Of a stretch of 64,000 nt of DNA, positions 10,801 through 19,883 are shown in pieces. A program made the translations under genes and the position numbers. The number at the start of each line of letters is the position of its first letter. The first letter of the stretch is position 1. A model generated the notes under the pieces. The model saw only the letters and a program-made list of their open reading frames with translations. It did no database searches and was not told the origin of the DNA. The DNA is from Parietichytrium sp. I65-24A (lineage: Eukaryota > Sar > Bigyra > Thraustochytrida > Thraustochytriidae). The stretch spans positions 182,210-246,209 of the forward strand of contig BLSF01000065.1 of NCBI GenBank assembly GCA_012862575.1, written 5' to 3'.

Positions 10801-11659
10801 AGAAATTAGAAATTTAGAATTTAGGTTTTCTGTCTCTCTCGCTCTTATGCAGGACTGGTACATAAGAGCTATACAGTGTAGTAAGAGAGGAATAGCACTT
10901 GTCACTGCGGAAATGGATGGACGTCAAGAGCATTACTGTTTGTGTTACTCGCACCGACTAGCACCAAACCCCAATCTCCTCTGGCCACGCGGTTCCCGGC
11001 TGGAGAGCCCGGAACTGCAGATATAGCCAACCATATTTTCGACTATTCAGATACAAATTTGTAGTTTCAAGTATCACTAAAACCTGTTATCGCACCGCAT
11101 AACACCAAGCTCCTAGCAAACCCTCACAAAGTATCTTCGTACTCAAGCAGAACTATTAACAAACCAGCTAGACGCCCCTACTGTTCCCAGCAAAGATGGC
11201 GCCATCAGTGTGCGCACTCAATGATTGCGCACTCACTCCACAGTGTCCTCTCTCCGCTACCGTATACCGTATCACCCTCATACCACCCTCCCCTTACCCC
11301 GCCGCTACCCGACGGTATAGCCGCGCTCCTACCATAGTGACTAACGCAGTACCAGCGCTCGGGTATCTCGGGTACAACCAAAGTCAGTGTCCTCACCGAA
11401 TAAGGGAAACTGGTAAGGTGTACTAGAGGTCCGCGGAAGACAGAGAGAGAGAGAGGGAGAGTACGCCACATTAAAGTAAATTAGTAGTAAAAAGTAAGTC
11501 GGCGCAGAGGAAAGTGTACGCGGAGAAATTCGAGTGAGAAAATGTGGAAAGGTTGAACTGTAGAAAGTTTGAAGGTTTTAGGTTTTAAAGGTTGTATGTA
11601 GTTTATGTTTATGGAAGCAAGTTGGAGTGGATGTTGACGAGGTTGTTAAACTGCGGTGA
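7830..11659. other. 3.8 kb intergenic region, no gene seen
   Basis: It has many short overlapping frames on both strands with no recognisable family. It contains simple-sequence stretches: GAATGAATGGATGGATGG-like at 9883-9930, TTTGATTGTTTG-like near 10450, heptamer AGAATTT repeats near 10790-10825, and a GA tract at 11442-11461. A TATCGTATACCGTATCACC-like segment lies near 11255. A GGTTCGATCC stretch near 8770 resembles a tRNA B box but has no foldable tRNA around it. Confidence 0.65.
11442..11461. repeat. GA tract upstream of prenyl diphosphate synthase
   Basis: A near-pure (GA)n tract on the coding strand, about 200 bases upstream of the start at 11660. Confidence 0.85.
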
Positions 11660-12934
11660 ATGAAAATAGAAACGATAGAAACAAGTTCGGAAATGCTGAG
11701 AATGACGGATGCGAAGCTGTATTTGGCAGCGCTGGCCGGCGCAGCAGTGGGATTTGGTGTGGCCAAGTTGTTGAGCGGCGGCAAGAAGACCGGGCAGAAT
11801 GTGGCAGATGGAAATTGCGGCGTACCGGAGATTCTCACAGACGCGCGGAGCAAACTCAATGGCAAATCGATGGTGGCTGACGCGACCAAGCGGGACGGGT
11901 TCCTGGAGGTGTTTGATGGCTTGGCGCAGGAGCTGGTGCAGGATTTGGAGCTGTATGGATTGTCCCATTTGGTGGCCAAGCCGATGAAGAGGATGCTCGA
12001 GTACAACATTCCAGGCGGGAAGCTGAATCGCGGACTGACGGTCGTTCAGACCGCAGTTGCAGTGCGCAAGTCACGAGGCGCAATCTCAGCGAGCGAAGAG
12101 AACAAGCTCGTCAAGGATGCGGCCGTCCTGGGTTGGTGCATTGAATGGCTGCAAGCCAGCTTCCTCGTGAGCGACGATCTCATGGACTCGTCCATCACCA
12201 GGCGGGGCCACCCTTGCTGGTACCGCAACCCGGATATTGGCAACATCGCGATCAATGACGCGCTTATTCTCATGACGCAGATTGAGCTGCTCATGCACAA
12301 GTACTTTGCCGCCGACACACAGCTCTTCATGGAGCTCCACCGCGTCATGACAGAGACCACCTATCAAACTGAAATGGGCCAGCTCCTGGATCTCACCACG
12401 CAGCCGCCACAAGGCCCTATCGACCTGGACCTGTACACCGAAGAGCGCCACGAGCTCATCGTCAAGTATAAAACCGCATTCTATTCATTCTACGCACCGA
12501 TTGCACTTGGTATGATTGTCGCAGGAGTTCGGGACACCGCGTCCCTCCAGGTGGCTTTTCAGATTTGCGTCAAGATGGGGGTCTACTTCCAGGTACAGGA
12601 CGATTACCTCGACTGCTACGGATCTCCCGAAGTCATTGGCAAAGTGGGAACCGACATCCAGGACAGCAAGTGCAGCTGGTTGGTGGTCAAGGCTCTCAAG
12701 CGTGCGTCCGAGCAGCAGCGCAAGACCATCTTTGAAAACTACGGCAAGGATGATGAGCAGTGCATCAACAAGGTCAAGCAGGTGTACAAGGAAATGAACA
12801 TCGAGCAGGAGTACCACGACTACGAGGAGCAGGTTCACTCCGAACTCGTCAGAATGATCGACACTGACGTCACCACGGTGCCAAAACAAATCTACCTCGA
12901 GCTGCTCAATAAAATTTACAAGCGCTCAAAGTAA
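11660..12934 (+). CDS. Farnesyl/geranylgeranyl diphosphate synthase with N-terminal membrane segment
   Basis: A 424-residue trans-prenyltransferase that condenses IPP with allylic diphosphates, giving precursors of sterols, dolichol, quinones and prenylated proteins. The first Asp-rich motif is DDLMD (172-176) followed by SSITRRGHPCWY, as in eukaryotic FPP synthases. The second is DDYLD (314-318), preceded by YFQVQ. Lys and Arg substrate ligands are in place (PGGKLNRG near 119). Residues 18-39 form a hydrophobic helix absent from most soluble FPP synthases and could anchor it to a membrane. The residue five before the first Asp motif is Ser167, where FPP synthases usually carry Phe or Tyr, with Phe168 next. 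In avian FPP synthase, small residues at the F112/F113 sites lengthen the product, so FPP, GGPP or both are possible. The ATG at 11660 is chosen. ATGs at 11693 or 11702 would remove part of the N-terminus but keep the helix. Confidence 0.93.
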   Translation: MKIETIETSSEMLRMTDAKLYLAALAGAAVGFGVAKLLSGGKKTGQNVADGNCGVPEILTDARSKLNGKSMVADATKRDGFLEVFDGLAQELVQDLELYGLSHLVAKPMKRMLEYNIPGGKLNRGLTVVQTAVAVRKSRGAISASEENKLVKDAAVLGWCIEWLQASFLVSDDLMDSSITRRGHPCWYRNPDIGNIAINDALILMTQIELLMHKYFAADTQLFMELHRVMTETTYQTEMGQLLDLTTQPPQGPIDLDLYTEERHELIVKYKTAFYSFYAPIALGMIVAGVRDTASLQVAFQICVKMGVYFQVQDDYLDCYGSPEVIGKVGTDIQDSKCSWLVVKALKRASEQQRKTIFENYGKDDEQCINKVKQVYKEMNIEQEYHDYEEQVHSELVRMIDTDVTTVPKQIYLELLNKIYKRSK

Positions 12935-13221
12935 CTTGTTACTCTGCCTGTTGTCGAATTGACCTTGTAGTAGCTTGGCTTGCTCTGCTTGCAGAAATGG
13001 CGCCTTTTCGAGCGATGGGGTGTATTCTTTTTTATTGATCTCGATTCATTGCACAACACAGACAAGGAAAGGAAAAATATAAAATAATAACAAATGAGAA
13101 AGAAAAATATATACTCTGCTACTGTGCCCACCACAGAACGATCTAAACAATGTTCAATTAAAAAACGAGAAAAGAGATTGGGCTCCTCTCGAAACTTTGT
13201 CCTCCTCAAAAGGATAAGAAT
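12935..13221. other. Convergent 3' intergenic region
   Basis: A short, AT-rich space between two convergent genes. It must carry both 3' ends and polyadenylation sites. No gene. Confidence 0.6.
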
Positions 13222-14776
13222 CTACTCCGCCTTGAGCTTTAATGACAAGGACGAACTCAAGATTAGAGGAGTGAATGCTACCGCACCAAGAATTGCACAC
13301 CAAGTCCAAACCATCCCAATGTGCATCCAGCCGTACTCATTGACGATCAAGCTCAGCGGATATCCAGCGAGCGTACCACCAACCTGAGCAAGCGACTTGG
13401 TAAAGGATCCTGCTGTGGATGGGGCTTGAGGAAACACTTCGCGGGCTATTCGCGCAAATGGCAGGGGAGAAGCACGTTAGCTTCCCATCCACTCAAGCAA
13501 ACAATGCACCGAGAAAAAAAAACGTACCAGTTAGTCCGACAAGCATGTGCGGTCCAAAAGACAAGAACCCAAACGCAAAATACAGCAAAGGCAAGAGGAG
13601 GCGCTCAACGGCAGCGTCTTGAATCGGAGTGTAAAAGATTGCGCCGATCACCGGTGCTATCAAGCCTGTGAAGATGACCATCGCAGGGCCCCGCTTGCCG
13701 TCTGTTGGTTCGGACAACACACACGAAAAGTTGAGTTAGTAATTGCTGCTCCGCGAGTCCATTTCCTTTGGCCAGATAAAGTAGACTCACCAAACAGACG
13801 ATCGCTCACCGCTCCGGCGCTCACACCGCCAATAAAGCCGCCAACTTCTAACATGACTAAGCAGTCCCTGGCCACCTCAGCAGGGGCTTTGCGGGTTTCT
13901 TGCAAAATGATCAAAGTCCAGTCTGATTGTATCGACAAGCGCACACCCAGTTAGCTCTGTACTGCATTCGCCACATTTCCGCCAAACAAACCCGCACGTA
14001 CCTTGCACCCCGACACGGATCACCGTGAGAAACGCATATCCAACCCCAAGGCTCAGCAGAGGGACACTAAATACCATCTCGACAAGGGTGTCCGCCCAGC
14101 CCTTCTTGTCTGCGTCCTTTTTCGGCTCCTGGGTACCCTTCTCTGGTCTTGCCTCGCCTGCTGCCTCGTCTTCGTAAAACTCGTCCGGCTGGTCCTGCAC
14201 AAACAAGAGAATCACCGCGGCAAAGCACAGCCCCGTGACGCCAGGCGCCACCACAGCTGCGCGCCAACCGTAGGCAGCGACCAGCGGCGTAAGGAGGACA
14301 GGCGTGAGGGCACTGCCCAGGTTCTGGTTGGTGGACAAGACGCTGTACCAAGTGCCCCTGTTCTTGGACTTGTGGAACCAGTTCATGAAAATCGCAGCCA
14401 GCGCGGGCCACGCCGCGCTCTGCACCAACCCATTCGTCGCCCACAAAGCCGCGTTGGGAGCGAATCCTTCCCATGCAAACATCCCCAAATTGCAAATCGC
14501 CGCCACCATCAGCGACACGGCCAACACAAGCCCAGCATCAGCGGAGTCCACGATGGGACCAGAAACCAGCTTGCCGATGCCGTAAGCGGACTCCATGACG
14601 GAGCCGTACACGCTGACGTCCTCCTTGCGCCGGCCTTCGCGCTGCACCAGCTCGGTGAGCCAGAACGCGTAATTCTTCCTGCAAAAGTAGAAGCACATGT
14701 ACGAAACGTACGCGAGCATGAACGCCACGCCCGCTCGGGCGAAAGCGGGCACCGCCCTGCTGGCCAACCCACGCAT
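13222..14776 (-). CDS. Organophosphate:phosphate antiporter (SLC37/GlpT-like MFS), four exons
   Basis: A major facilitator transporter of the organophosphate:phosphate antiporter family, likely exchanging sugar phosphate or glycerol-3-phosphate for phosphate. I infer the exons 14776-14002, 13922-13791, 13701-13528 and 13445-13222. They total 1305 nt, giving 434 residues with no internal stop. Introns are 79, 89 and 82 bases, have GTACGT, GTGAGT and GTACGT donors and CAG, CAG and TAG acceptors, and are all phase 1. The N-terminal helix carries YMCFYFCRKNYAF, like the first helix of GlpT/UhpT/SLC37. Other helices include YGIGKLVSGPIVDS and SVLSTNQNLGSALTPVL. A charged cytosolic loop follows LLFVQDQPDEF. 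The C-terminal half includes EVGGFIGGVSAGAVSDRLF and the final helix before a Lys-rich end. The ATG at 14776 is used because the longer frame begins with GTG. Confidence 0.85.
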
Positions 14777-14908
14777 GCTGCCACAGCGCACTAACGCACA
14801 AACTCACTAACTCACTAACGCAATTATTGAACTTCGCCACCGCCCGCTTCCCAAACTACTTTGGACCAGAGCGCTCTGCTACGACACGAAGCGTTCTATG
14901 CAGCGCCA

Positions 14909-14943
14909 CTCACAACTCACAACTCACAACTCACAACTCACAG
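14909..14943. repeat. 7-bp tandem repeat (CTCACAA)n
   Basis: Five units of 7 bases, about 133 bases upstream of the antiporter start. The last unit differs by one base. Confidence 0.9.
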
Positions 14944-15152
14944 TCCCACACACAATCGCAGTCACAGTCCCTCACCCACAGCTCATTGCGCAGCGCCTGG
15001 AAGCTGTGCGCTAATTTGCAGCGCACACAGTTGCCTTCCGACAGGTTGCTCTTTGTTCGCTTTGGTGAACGAAGGTCTGATAAGTCTGATAATGTCGGAA
15101 TTGTCTGAATTCTGATAAGGTGTGGGTTGTCATGGTATTAGTACTGACATGT

Positions 15153-15206
15153 GAGATTGTAGAGATTGTAGAGATTGTAGAGATTGTAGAGATTGTAGAG
15201 ATTGCA
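15153..15206. repeat. 9-bp tandem repeat (GAGATTGTA)n
   Basis: Six units, the last with one change, about 380 bases upstream of the antiporter start and downstream of the SET-domain gene stop. Confidence 0.93.
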
Positions 15207-15630
15207 GGGAAGGGAGACTCGAGGGAAGAAGATGGGACAAAGAGAGTGGGAGATCGAGAACACTTGGCTGCTCTCTAGTAGATGAACTACCGGTACAAAG
15301 ATGCAAGTTGAAAGTTGGAAATTGTTCCGGGTACTACGCGGGAGGGAATGCCATGATGGAATGATGGAACCGACTTGGACGGATGGGCGATTGATACATG
15401 AGATGATGCCGCTAGCTAGAGTGAAGGGCGTTTCGTGGTTTGCCGTCAAAGCAAGAGTTCCACAGTCTCGCATGGGACCATCGCATTCTGCGTGGTGGAG
15501 AGCGTCTCGCTGACTGAGGGAATGGAATGCCTCCTCGCCACGGATGCAACGGAGAGTAGAAATGGAGTTGAAGAGCTGAGATTAAAAACATGAGTTGGGC
15601 GGGGGAAGGGGTTTTAAATAGTGGAGAGGA

Positions 15631-18600
15631 TCAATATTCGACCCGCGGCGGGCCAAGTAACGAAGGACTACCGAGCTGGGCCTCGAAGACCCTGGAATGT
15701 ATGGAAAGACTCACATCGTCGGACCGGCCTGGGGTCTGATCACCGTGTACGTGAGAAAGCAGCTGGGACGACGGGAAGTTGAGCATACACAAGAGGGACC
15801 GCATGGTCCCCGCCAAAAACGCGCTCCCGCGCTGAATGTTATAACTTCCAAATATCCTGTTCCTGACAACCTCCGTCTCCATGGGCAGGAGGAACTTTGC
15901 ATTCTCGTGATCGTTGAGAAGTGTGATGAATCGCTTTCCCAGGAGCGTCAAAAGGCCAAATTGGTACTCCCTATCACTAAGTACTCGGTTTTCTCGGAGC
16001 TCCACAGCAGTGGTCTTGAAAGCTCGGTCTCCGTGCTGCTCAAGCGCGTTTACAAAAGAGTAATACGGCTCCAAAAAATGGACCTTGAACAACGTAGCTG
16101 GTATGAGAGGATCAGGGAAAGATGTATTGAGCCATGACCTGACCAGTGATTCCAGTTTGTCGAGCAACTTGATGCAATAGACCAAGTGCTTGTGTGTCCC
16201 CGAAACCGCAGACCCTTTAACAAACTTTGGCAAAATCTTGGTGTGCAAAACATCTTTCCACTTTTCGATCGTCTCGGGCGCGACACAACCACCAGCTTTG
16301 CAGAAGCCACAATTACAGCGATACTTGTGCACTCGTTCCATATAAGTGCGATCACGATACACCTCGTTAGAATAGCAAACTAAAATCTCTTCCCCGGCCT
16401 CGAGATCCCTGAGGGCCTGTACGAAGCACATATCTCCGACGCAAATGCGCACTGCGTTCGGAACACAACTATGATTTATGAGTGACGGCAAGCCAAACAC
16501 ACACGCACGGCGAGGGACGCCCTCCACCGAGCAGCCTTCTCTTTGCCAGAAAAACTCTGCCCCATTCCGAAACTGAAAGGACTGCTGGCGAAACAGCAGG
16601 CCAGCCTTCCTAACGTCATGCCGCTCTCGCTCGGTCAAGGGCGTTTTCGCAGGCTCATCCGCGGACGAGTCGTGGTGCACCGGCGTCGACATCCACGAGC
16701 TGGGCCGAGGCGAGGCGGAGAGGTCACCTGCTGGTGAAGATTTGGAGAATTTGAAGAACGGTTTCTGGGATACGCTTTTGGACGGGTGCTGGGACAGAGA
16801 ATAGTCAAGGAGCGCCAGCAGAGCGTTTTTGAGGCCGGGGTTTTGCGAGGCTGCACGCTCAAACTCATCCCCAGTCGGGTCTAGCCCCGGCTGTTCGATG
16901 GACGCCGCAATAAAAGTGTCCAAGTCTTTTTCGCTGCAGCCCGGAACCAGAAAGTCCTTCGTGTCGTTGGTCTTGCAAAACGCCTGAAAGGCTTTGCGGC
17001 AAGGGCTCGTAGGGTTCTCTTTGTAAAACTGCTCGAGTAGGTCAGCGCGAAAATTCTCCCTTTTCAGCATTTCTTTCGCAACGCGCTCGTGGTCAATTGT
17101 GCCATTCAGGCCGATGGCGCCAACATGCTCTGCAAAATGCATGCAAGTCTCTTCCAGGCTTTCCCTCTCGATGGGTCCTTTGTTGCTGTTCACAAGGTTC
17201 TTGTAGAACGCCTCGAAGAGACCCTGGTTGAGCACTACCTTTCTTCTTTCCGCAATTTCCTCGTGAATCTGCGTAAACATGGCCGAGTGCAGGTACTTGG
17301 CCTCCCTCAGAATATCCTCGTCGACATGAGAGAACGGCGCGCTGCAATAGGCCTTGGAGACGAAAATAAGCTCATTATTTCTGTACTCTCGGTCAGTGAA
17401 CACCCCCGCGCGTGGTTTGCTGCTTACAGGCTCTTGCGCGGGCATGTTTGGAGTGTAGACAGGGCAACCAACGATCATGACATCCACGTTGTACTCTGCA
17501 TGCTCGTCTTCGTCCTCGTTGAGCAGACGGCGGTGCTGCTCGATGATGTGTTCTGTGAGCTGTTGCGCGTCTTCGGGCTCCTGAAAGTGATGGTCTTCAG
17601 TGAACATGGCCTCCATGTCGTAGAGCCCTAGGACGCCTTCTTCGTTCATCCGATTACAAAAGCGCTTCAGCTCGACAAATTCAGGGGCAAGCCGGGTGCG
17701 CAGATTTTTACGCTGTAAACGCGGAGAGAACCCCTTCTTGCGGGCCAGAGATTCTGCCTGATGGACCGCCGACAACGCGTCTGGGTACCTCCCCAGTTTT
17801 AATAAAGCTGCGCATCGCCAAAAGTGGCTCTTGCTCTCCATTCCTACGGTGCGAAATCTACAACAATCGTTGAAACATGCGAGCGCCCTTCCAAACTCCC
17901 CTAATCTAAAAAGCGCCAGCCCTGCATTCCGCAATGTGACACCGGCTGTGTGCAGCAGTCGTAGTTCTCGCTCTTCCGCGCCTCGCCAAGCCCCGTAGTT
18001 TCCTTTGAAGTCGACCGACCATATGCCTTTCGCGTCAGGTTCGGAAACGACCGCCGTCAGCGATGAAGACGCTTGAACCAATGATTTGAGGGCGTCCATG
18101 CTACATCTAAGCGACGCCCGCACATCGTGGCTTCTGAACGATTCCACACCGCACAGGAGACCACGGCACCCTGCAGTATACTCTATCTTCTTCCACACGT
18201 ACGTCGCCTGGCGCTCCGCGCTCTGCTGCACTGCCAGCGCCAACTGCTCGTCGTTCATTTCTGGCACCGTTTGCACGCCAAGGAGAACGTTCGGGAACCC
18301 GTGACAGTCTTTGGCGCGGGCGCTGATTTTCCTGACCTGCCTGGCCAGCTCTGCATTCCGGTCCACCGCGCCCTCGAAAACGGGCTCATTCTGCTTGGAT
18401 GCATTGTCGCTGGCCCATTGGCCCATGCCAGAATCTTCGCTCTCGCACAGTACCTCCGCTCCCCAGCGCAGCGTTGCCGCGGCTCCGTTCAACAGATCCT
18501 CCATCTCGGCTTGACTCAGTCCCATCGTCGCTTTCCCGTCTTCATTGGCCGAATCGCCCACCATGCCACCGCCAACTCCGCCATGCAAGTCGTGGACATT

Positions 18601-18990
18601 TCCACGCTCCATCTCGCCCGTGCCAGCTCTGCCATGACTCGCATTCTTCGCATTCTTCACGGCCTCCACAACATCAACCTTGGCTGCATTTCCATTTCCA
18701 TCTCCATCTCCATCTCCATCTCCATCGCCGTTTCCGCCGGCCGCCGGCCTGCTCCAACTATGCAAATTATGCGAATTATGCGAACCATGCAAATTATGCG
18801 AACTATGCAAATTATGCAAACGACTCGAGCTACTCGCATTCTTCAACTCCGCGTCGCCGGCATCGCCTCTCTCACCAAGCTGCTGCTCGTTCCCATTACT
18901 CTGACTGTGACTGTGATTGTGACTGTGACTATGACTGTGGCCATGGTTGCCCCTACGCTGCGCGTTCTTGTTCCGCTTTCCCTTTCCCAT
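15631..18990 (-). CDS. TPR and split SET-domain protein (SMYD-like lysine methyltransferase candidate)
   Basis: A 1119-residue single-exon protein. Numbering here counts from the GTG four codons upstream. The N-terminus is low-complexity: a His-Ser stretch (20-34), a repetitive His-Asn-Leu-Ser segment (61-82) encoded by a 9-bp DNA repeat, and a Gly-Asp run (90-105). TPR-like helices lie around 350-420. The SET domain is split by a long insertion: an N-terminal part near 530-556 (RAGVFTDREYRNNELIF), then the C-terminal core LINHSCVPNAV (841-851) with the Asn-His-Ser-Cys cofactor motif, GEEILVCYSN (870-879), and post-SET cysteines in CNCGFC (896-901) plus Cys906. This order matches TPR-SET/SMYD-type enzymes that methylate lysine in histones or other proteins. 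I see no MYND zinc finger in the insert. The ATG at 18990 is used. An overlapping out-of-frame ATG lies seven bases upstream. Substrate unknown. Confidence 0.87.
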   Translation of the reverse strand: MGKGKRNKNAQRRGNHGHSHSHSHNHSHSQSNGNEQQLGERGDAGDAELKNASSSSRLHNLHSSHNLHGSHNSHNLHSWSRPAAGGNGDGDGDGDGDGNGNAAKVDVVEAVKNAKNASHGRAGTGEMERGNVHDLHGGVGGGMVGDSANEDGKATMGLSQAEMEDLLNGAAATLRWGAEVLCESEDSGMGQWASDNASKQNEPVFEGAVDRNAELARQVRKISARAKDCHGFPNVLLGVQTVPEMNDEQLALAVQQSAERQATYVWKKIEYTAGCRGLLCGVESFRSHDVRASLRCSMDALKSLVQASSSLTAVVSEPDAKGIWSVDFKGNYGAWRGAEERELRLLHTAGVTLRNAGLALFRLGEFGRALACFNDCCRFRTVGMESKSHFWRCAALLKLGRYPDALSAVHQAESLARKKGFSPRLQRKNLRTRLAPEFVELKRFCNRMNEEGVLGLYDMEAMFTEDHHFQEPEDAQQLTEHIIEQHRRLLNEDEDEHAEYNVDVMIVGCPVYTPNMPAQEPVSSKPRAGVFTDREYRNNELIFVSKAYCSAPFSHVDEDILREAKYLHSAMFTQIHEEIAERRKVVLNQGLFEAFYKNLVNSNKGPIERESLEETCMHFAEHVGAIGLNGTIDHERVAKEMLKRENFRADLLEQFYKENPTSPCRKAFQAFCKTNDTKDFLVPGCSEKDLDTFIAASIEQPGLDPTGDEFERAASQNPGLKNALLALLDYSLSQHPSKSVSQKPFFKFSKSSPAGDLSASPRPSSWMSTPVHHDSSADEPAKTPLTERERHDVRKAGLLFRQQSFQFRNGAEFFWQREGCSVEGVPRRACVFGLPSLINHSCVPNAVRICVGDMCFVQALRDLEAGEEILVCYSNEVYRDRTYMERVHKYRCNCGFCKAGGCVAPETIEKWKDVLHTKILPKFVKGSAVSGTHKHLVYCIKLLDKLESLVRSWLNTSFPDPLIPATLFKVHFLEPYYSFVNALEQHGDRAFKTTAVELRENRVLSDREYQFGLLTLLGKRFITLLNDHENAKFLLPMETEVVRNRIFGSYNIQRGSAFLAGTMRSLLCMLNFPSSQLLSHVHGDQTPGRSDDVSLSIHSRVFEAQLGSPSLLGPPRVEY
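18755..18820. repeat. In-gene 9-bp repeat (TATGCRAAY)n
   Basis: About seven diverged 9-base units inside the SET-domain gene. They encode three-residue repeats of the Leu-His-Asn/Ser-His-Asn type on the minus strand. A (TCCATC)n hexamer run follows at about 18690-18728 and encodes Gly-Asp repeats. Confidence 0.8.
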
Positions 18991-19883
18991 CGCGCATGCC
19001 ACCCCGCCTTACTCTCTCTCCCTACTACAAACTTAGCCGCGCGCAACGCAACTCCCCGCACCTGCGTCTCCTTCCTCCTTCCTCCTCCCTCCTCCTCCTT
19101 CCTCCTCCTCGGTCCTCCTTCCTCTTTCCTCTCTTCCTTCCTCCTTCTTCCTTCCTCAGTTAGGTTAGCTCCTCCTTCCTCCTCCTTTTTCCAGGCGCGC
19201 CTTGGGCTTTTTTTTGAGCGCGGGATTGGGTTCCGCACCTGCTGGGACGCGACTGGGACCCGTTTTGTAGGAGTCGATTACGCCGCGGTAGAGTGCGGAC
19301 TGCGCGCGCGGACGATGGGCGAGCGGAGAACAAAGCGAGGACGCGCTGCCACCAAGGATATGAAAGGGTTAGCGGTGGGTAGGGTTGGTTAAGGTGGTGG
19401 TAAGACGCGGTAGGATGCTTATGAAGAAGCGTTCGATTGTTCGGTGACCGGGGGGTGGTAGGGAGGATGTAGCTGATGGTAGCGATGGCCGCTGGATGGT
19501 CTGGGTACTAGTGGGATGTGGTAGGTAGCAATAGGAGCGAGAGGGAGTGGGTGGAGGTACAAGAGAAGCGTTCGCTGGAGGTGGTGGTGGTGGTGCTACC
19601 GGTAGTAGTAACCGGTAGTAGTGGAGTGTGCACAATGGGAGAGATACCGGTAGGGCGATGTGGCAAATGAACGTTCGGTTGTTTCGCGTTTAGTGTTTCA
19701 GTCCCGGACAAGGAAACTGTGTTCCTGTTGACATGAACGTCCCCTTTTGTGTGTTGAGTTTCTTTTGTTTTAACTGTAAATACTGAAGTCAAGTCAGGAG
19801 AACAGAGAGCTCTACTCAGTTGAGACGATGGACACATAGATATATATATATATTTTTTTTTGTAAGTACACACAACCCAGCTC
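18991..19883. other. Intergenic, pyrimidine-rich
   Basis: The 5' flank of the SET-domain gene and 3' flank of the sphingolipid enzyme gene. A CT tract (19012-19022, GA on the coding strand) lies just before the SET-gene start. A strong CCTTCCTCCTCC-type pyrimidine stretch spans about 19065-19190, and a TATATATATATA(T)n stretch lies at about 19838-19860. No gene. Confidence 0.65.

Larger units (their letters stand above)
14777..15630. other. Intergenic with 7-bp and 9-bp repeats
   Basis: The 5' flank of the antiporter (minus strand) and the 3' flank of the SET-domain gene (minus strand). It has two tandem arrays, listed separately, a short TCTGATAAG doublet near 15075-15095, and no gene. Confidence 0.7.

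Noticed and set aside
14003-14794. + strand frame of 263 codons over the antiporter
   Set aside because: Antisense shadow. The minus strand gives a coherent four-exon MFS protein with exact splice junctions.
18127-19392. Long + strand frame (about 421 codons) antisense to the TPR-SET gene
   Set aside because: It lies opposite a gene with clear SET and TPR motifs. Its translation is low-complexity, mirroring the coding repeats, with no domain.
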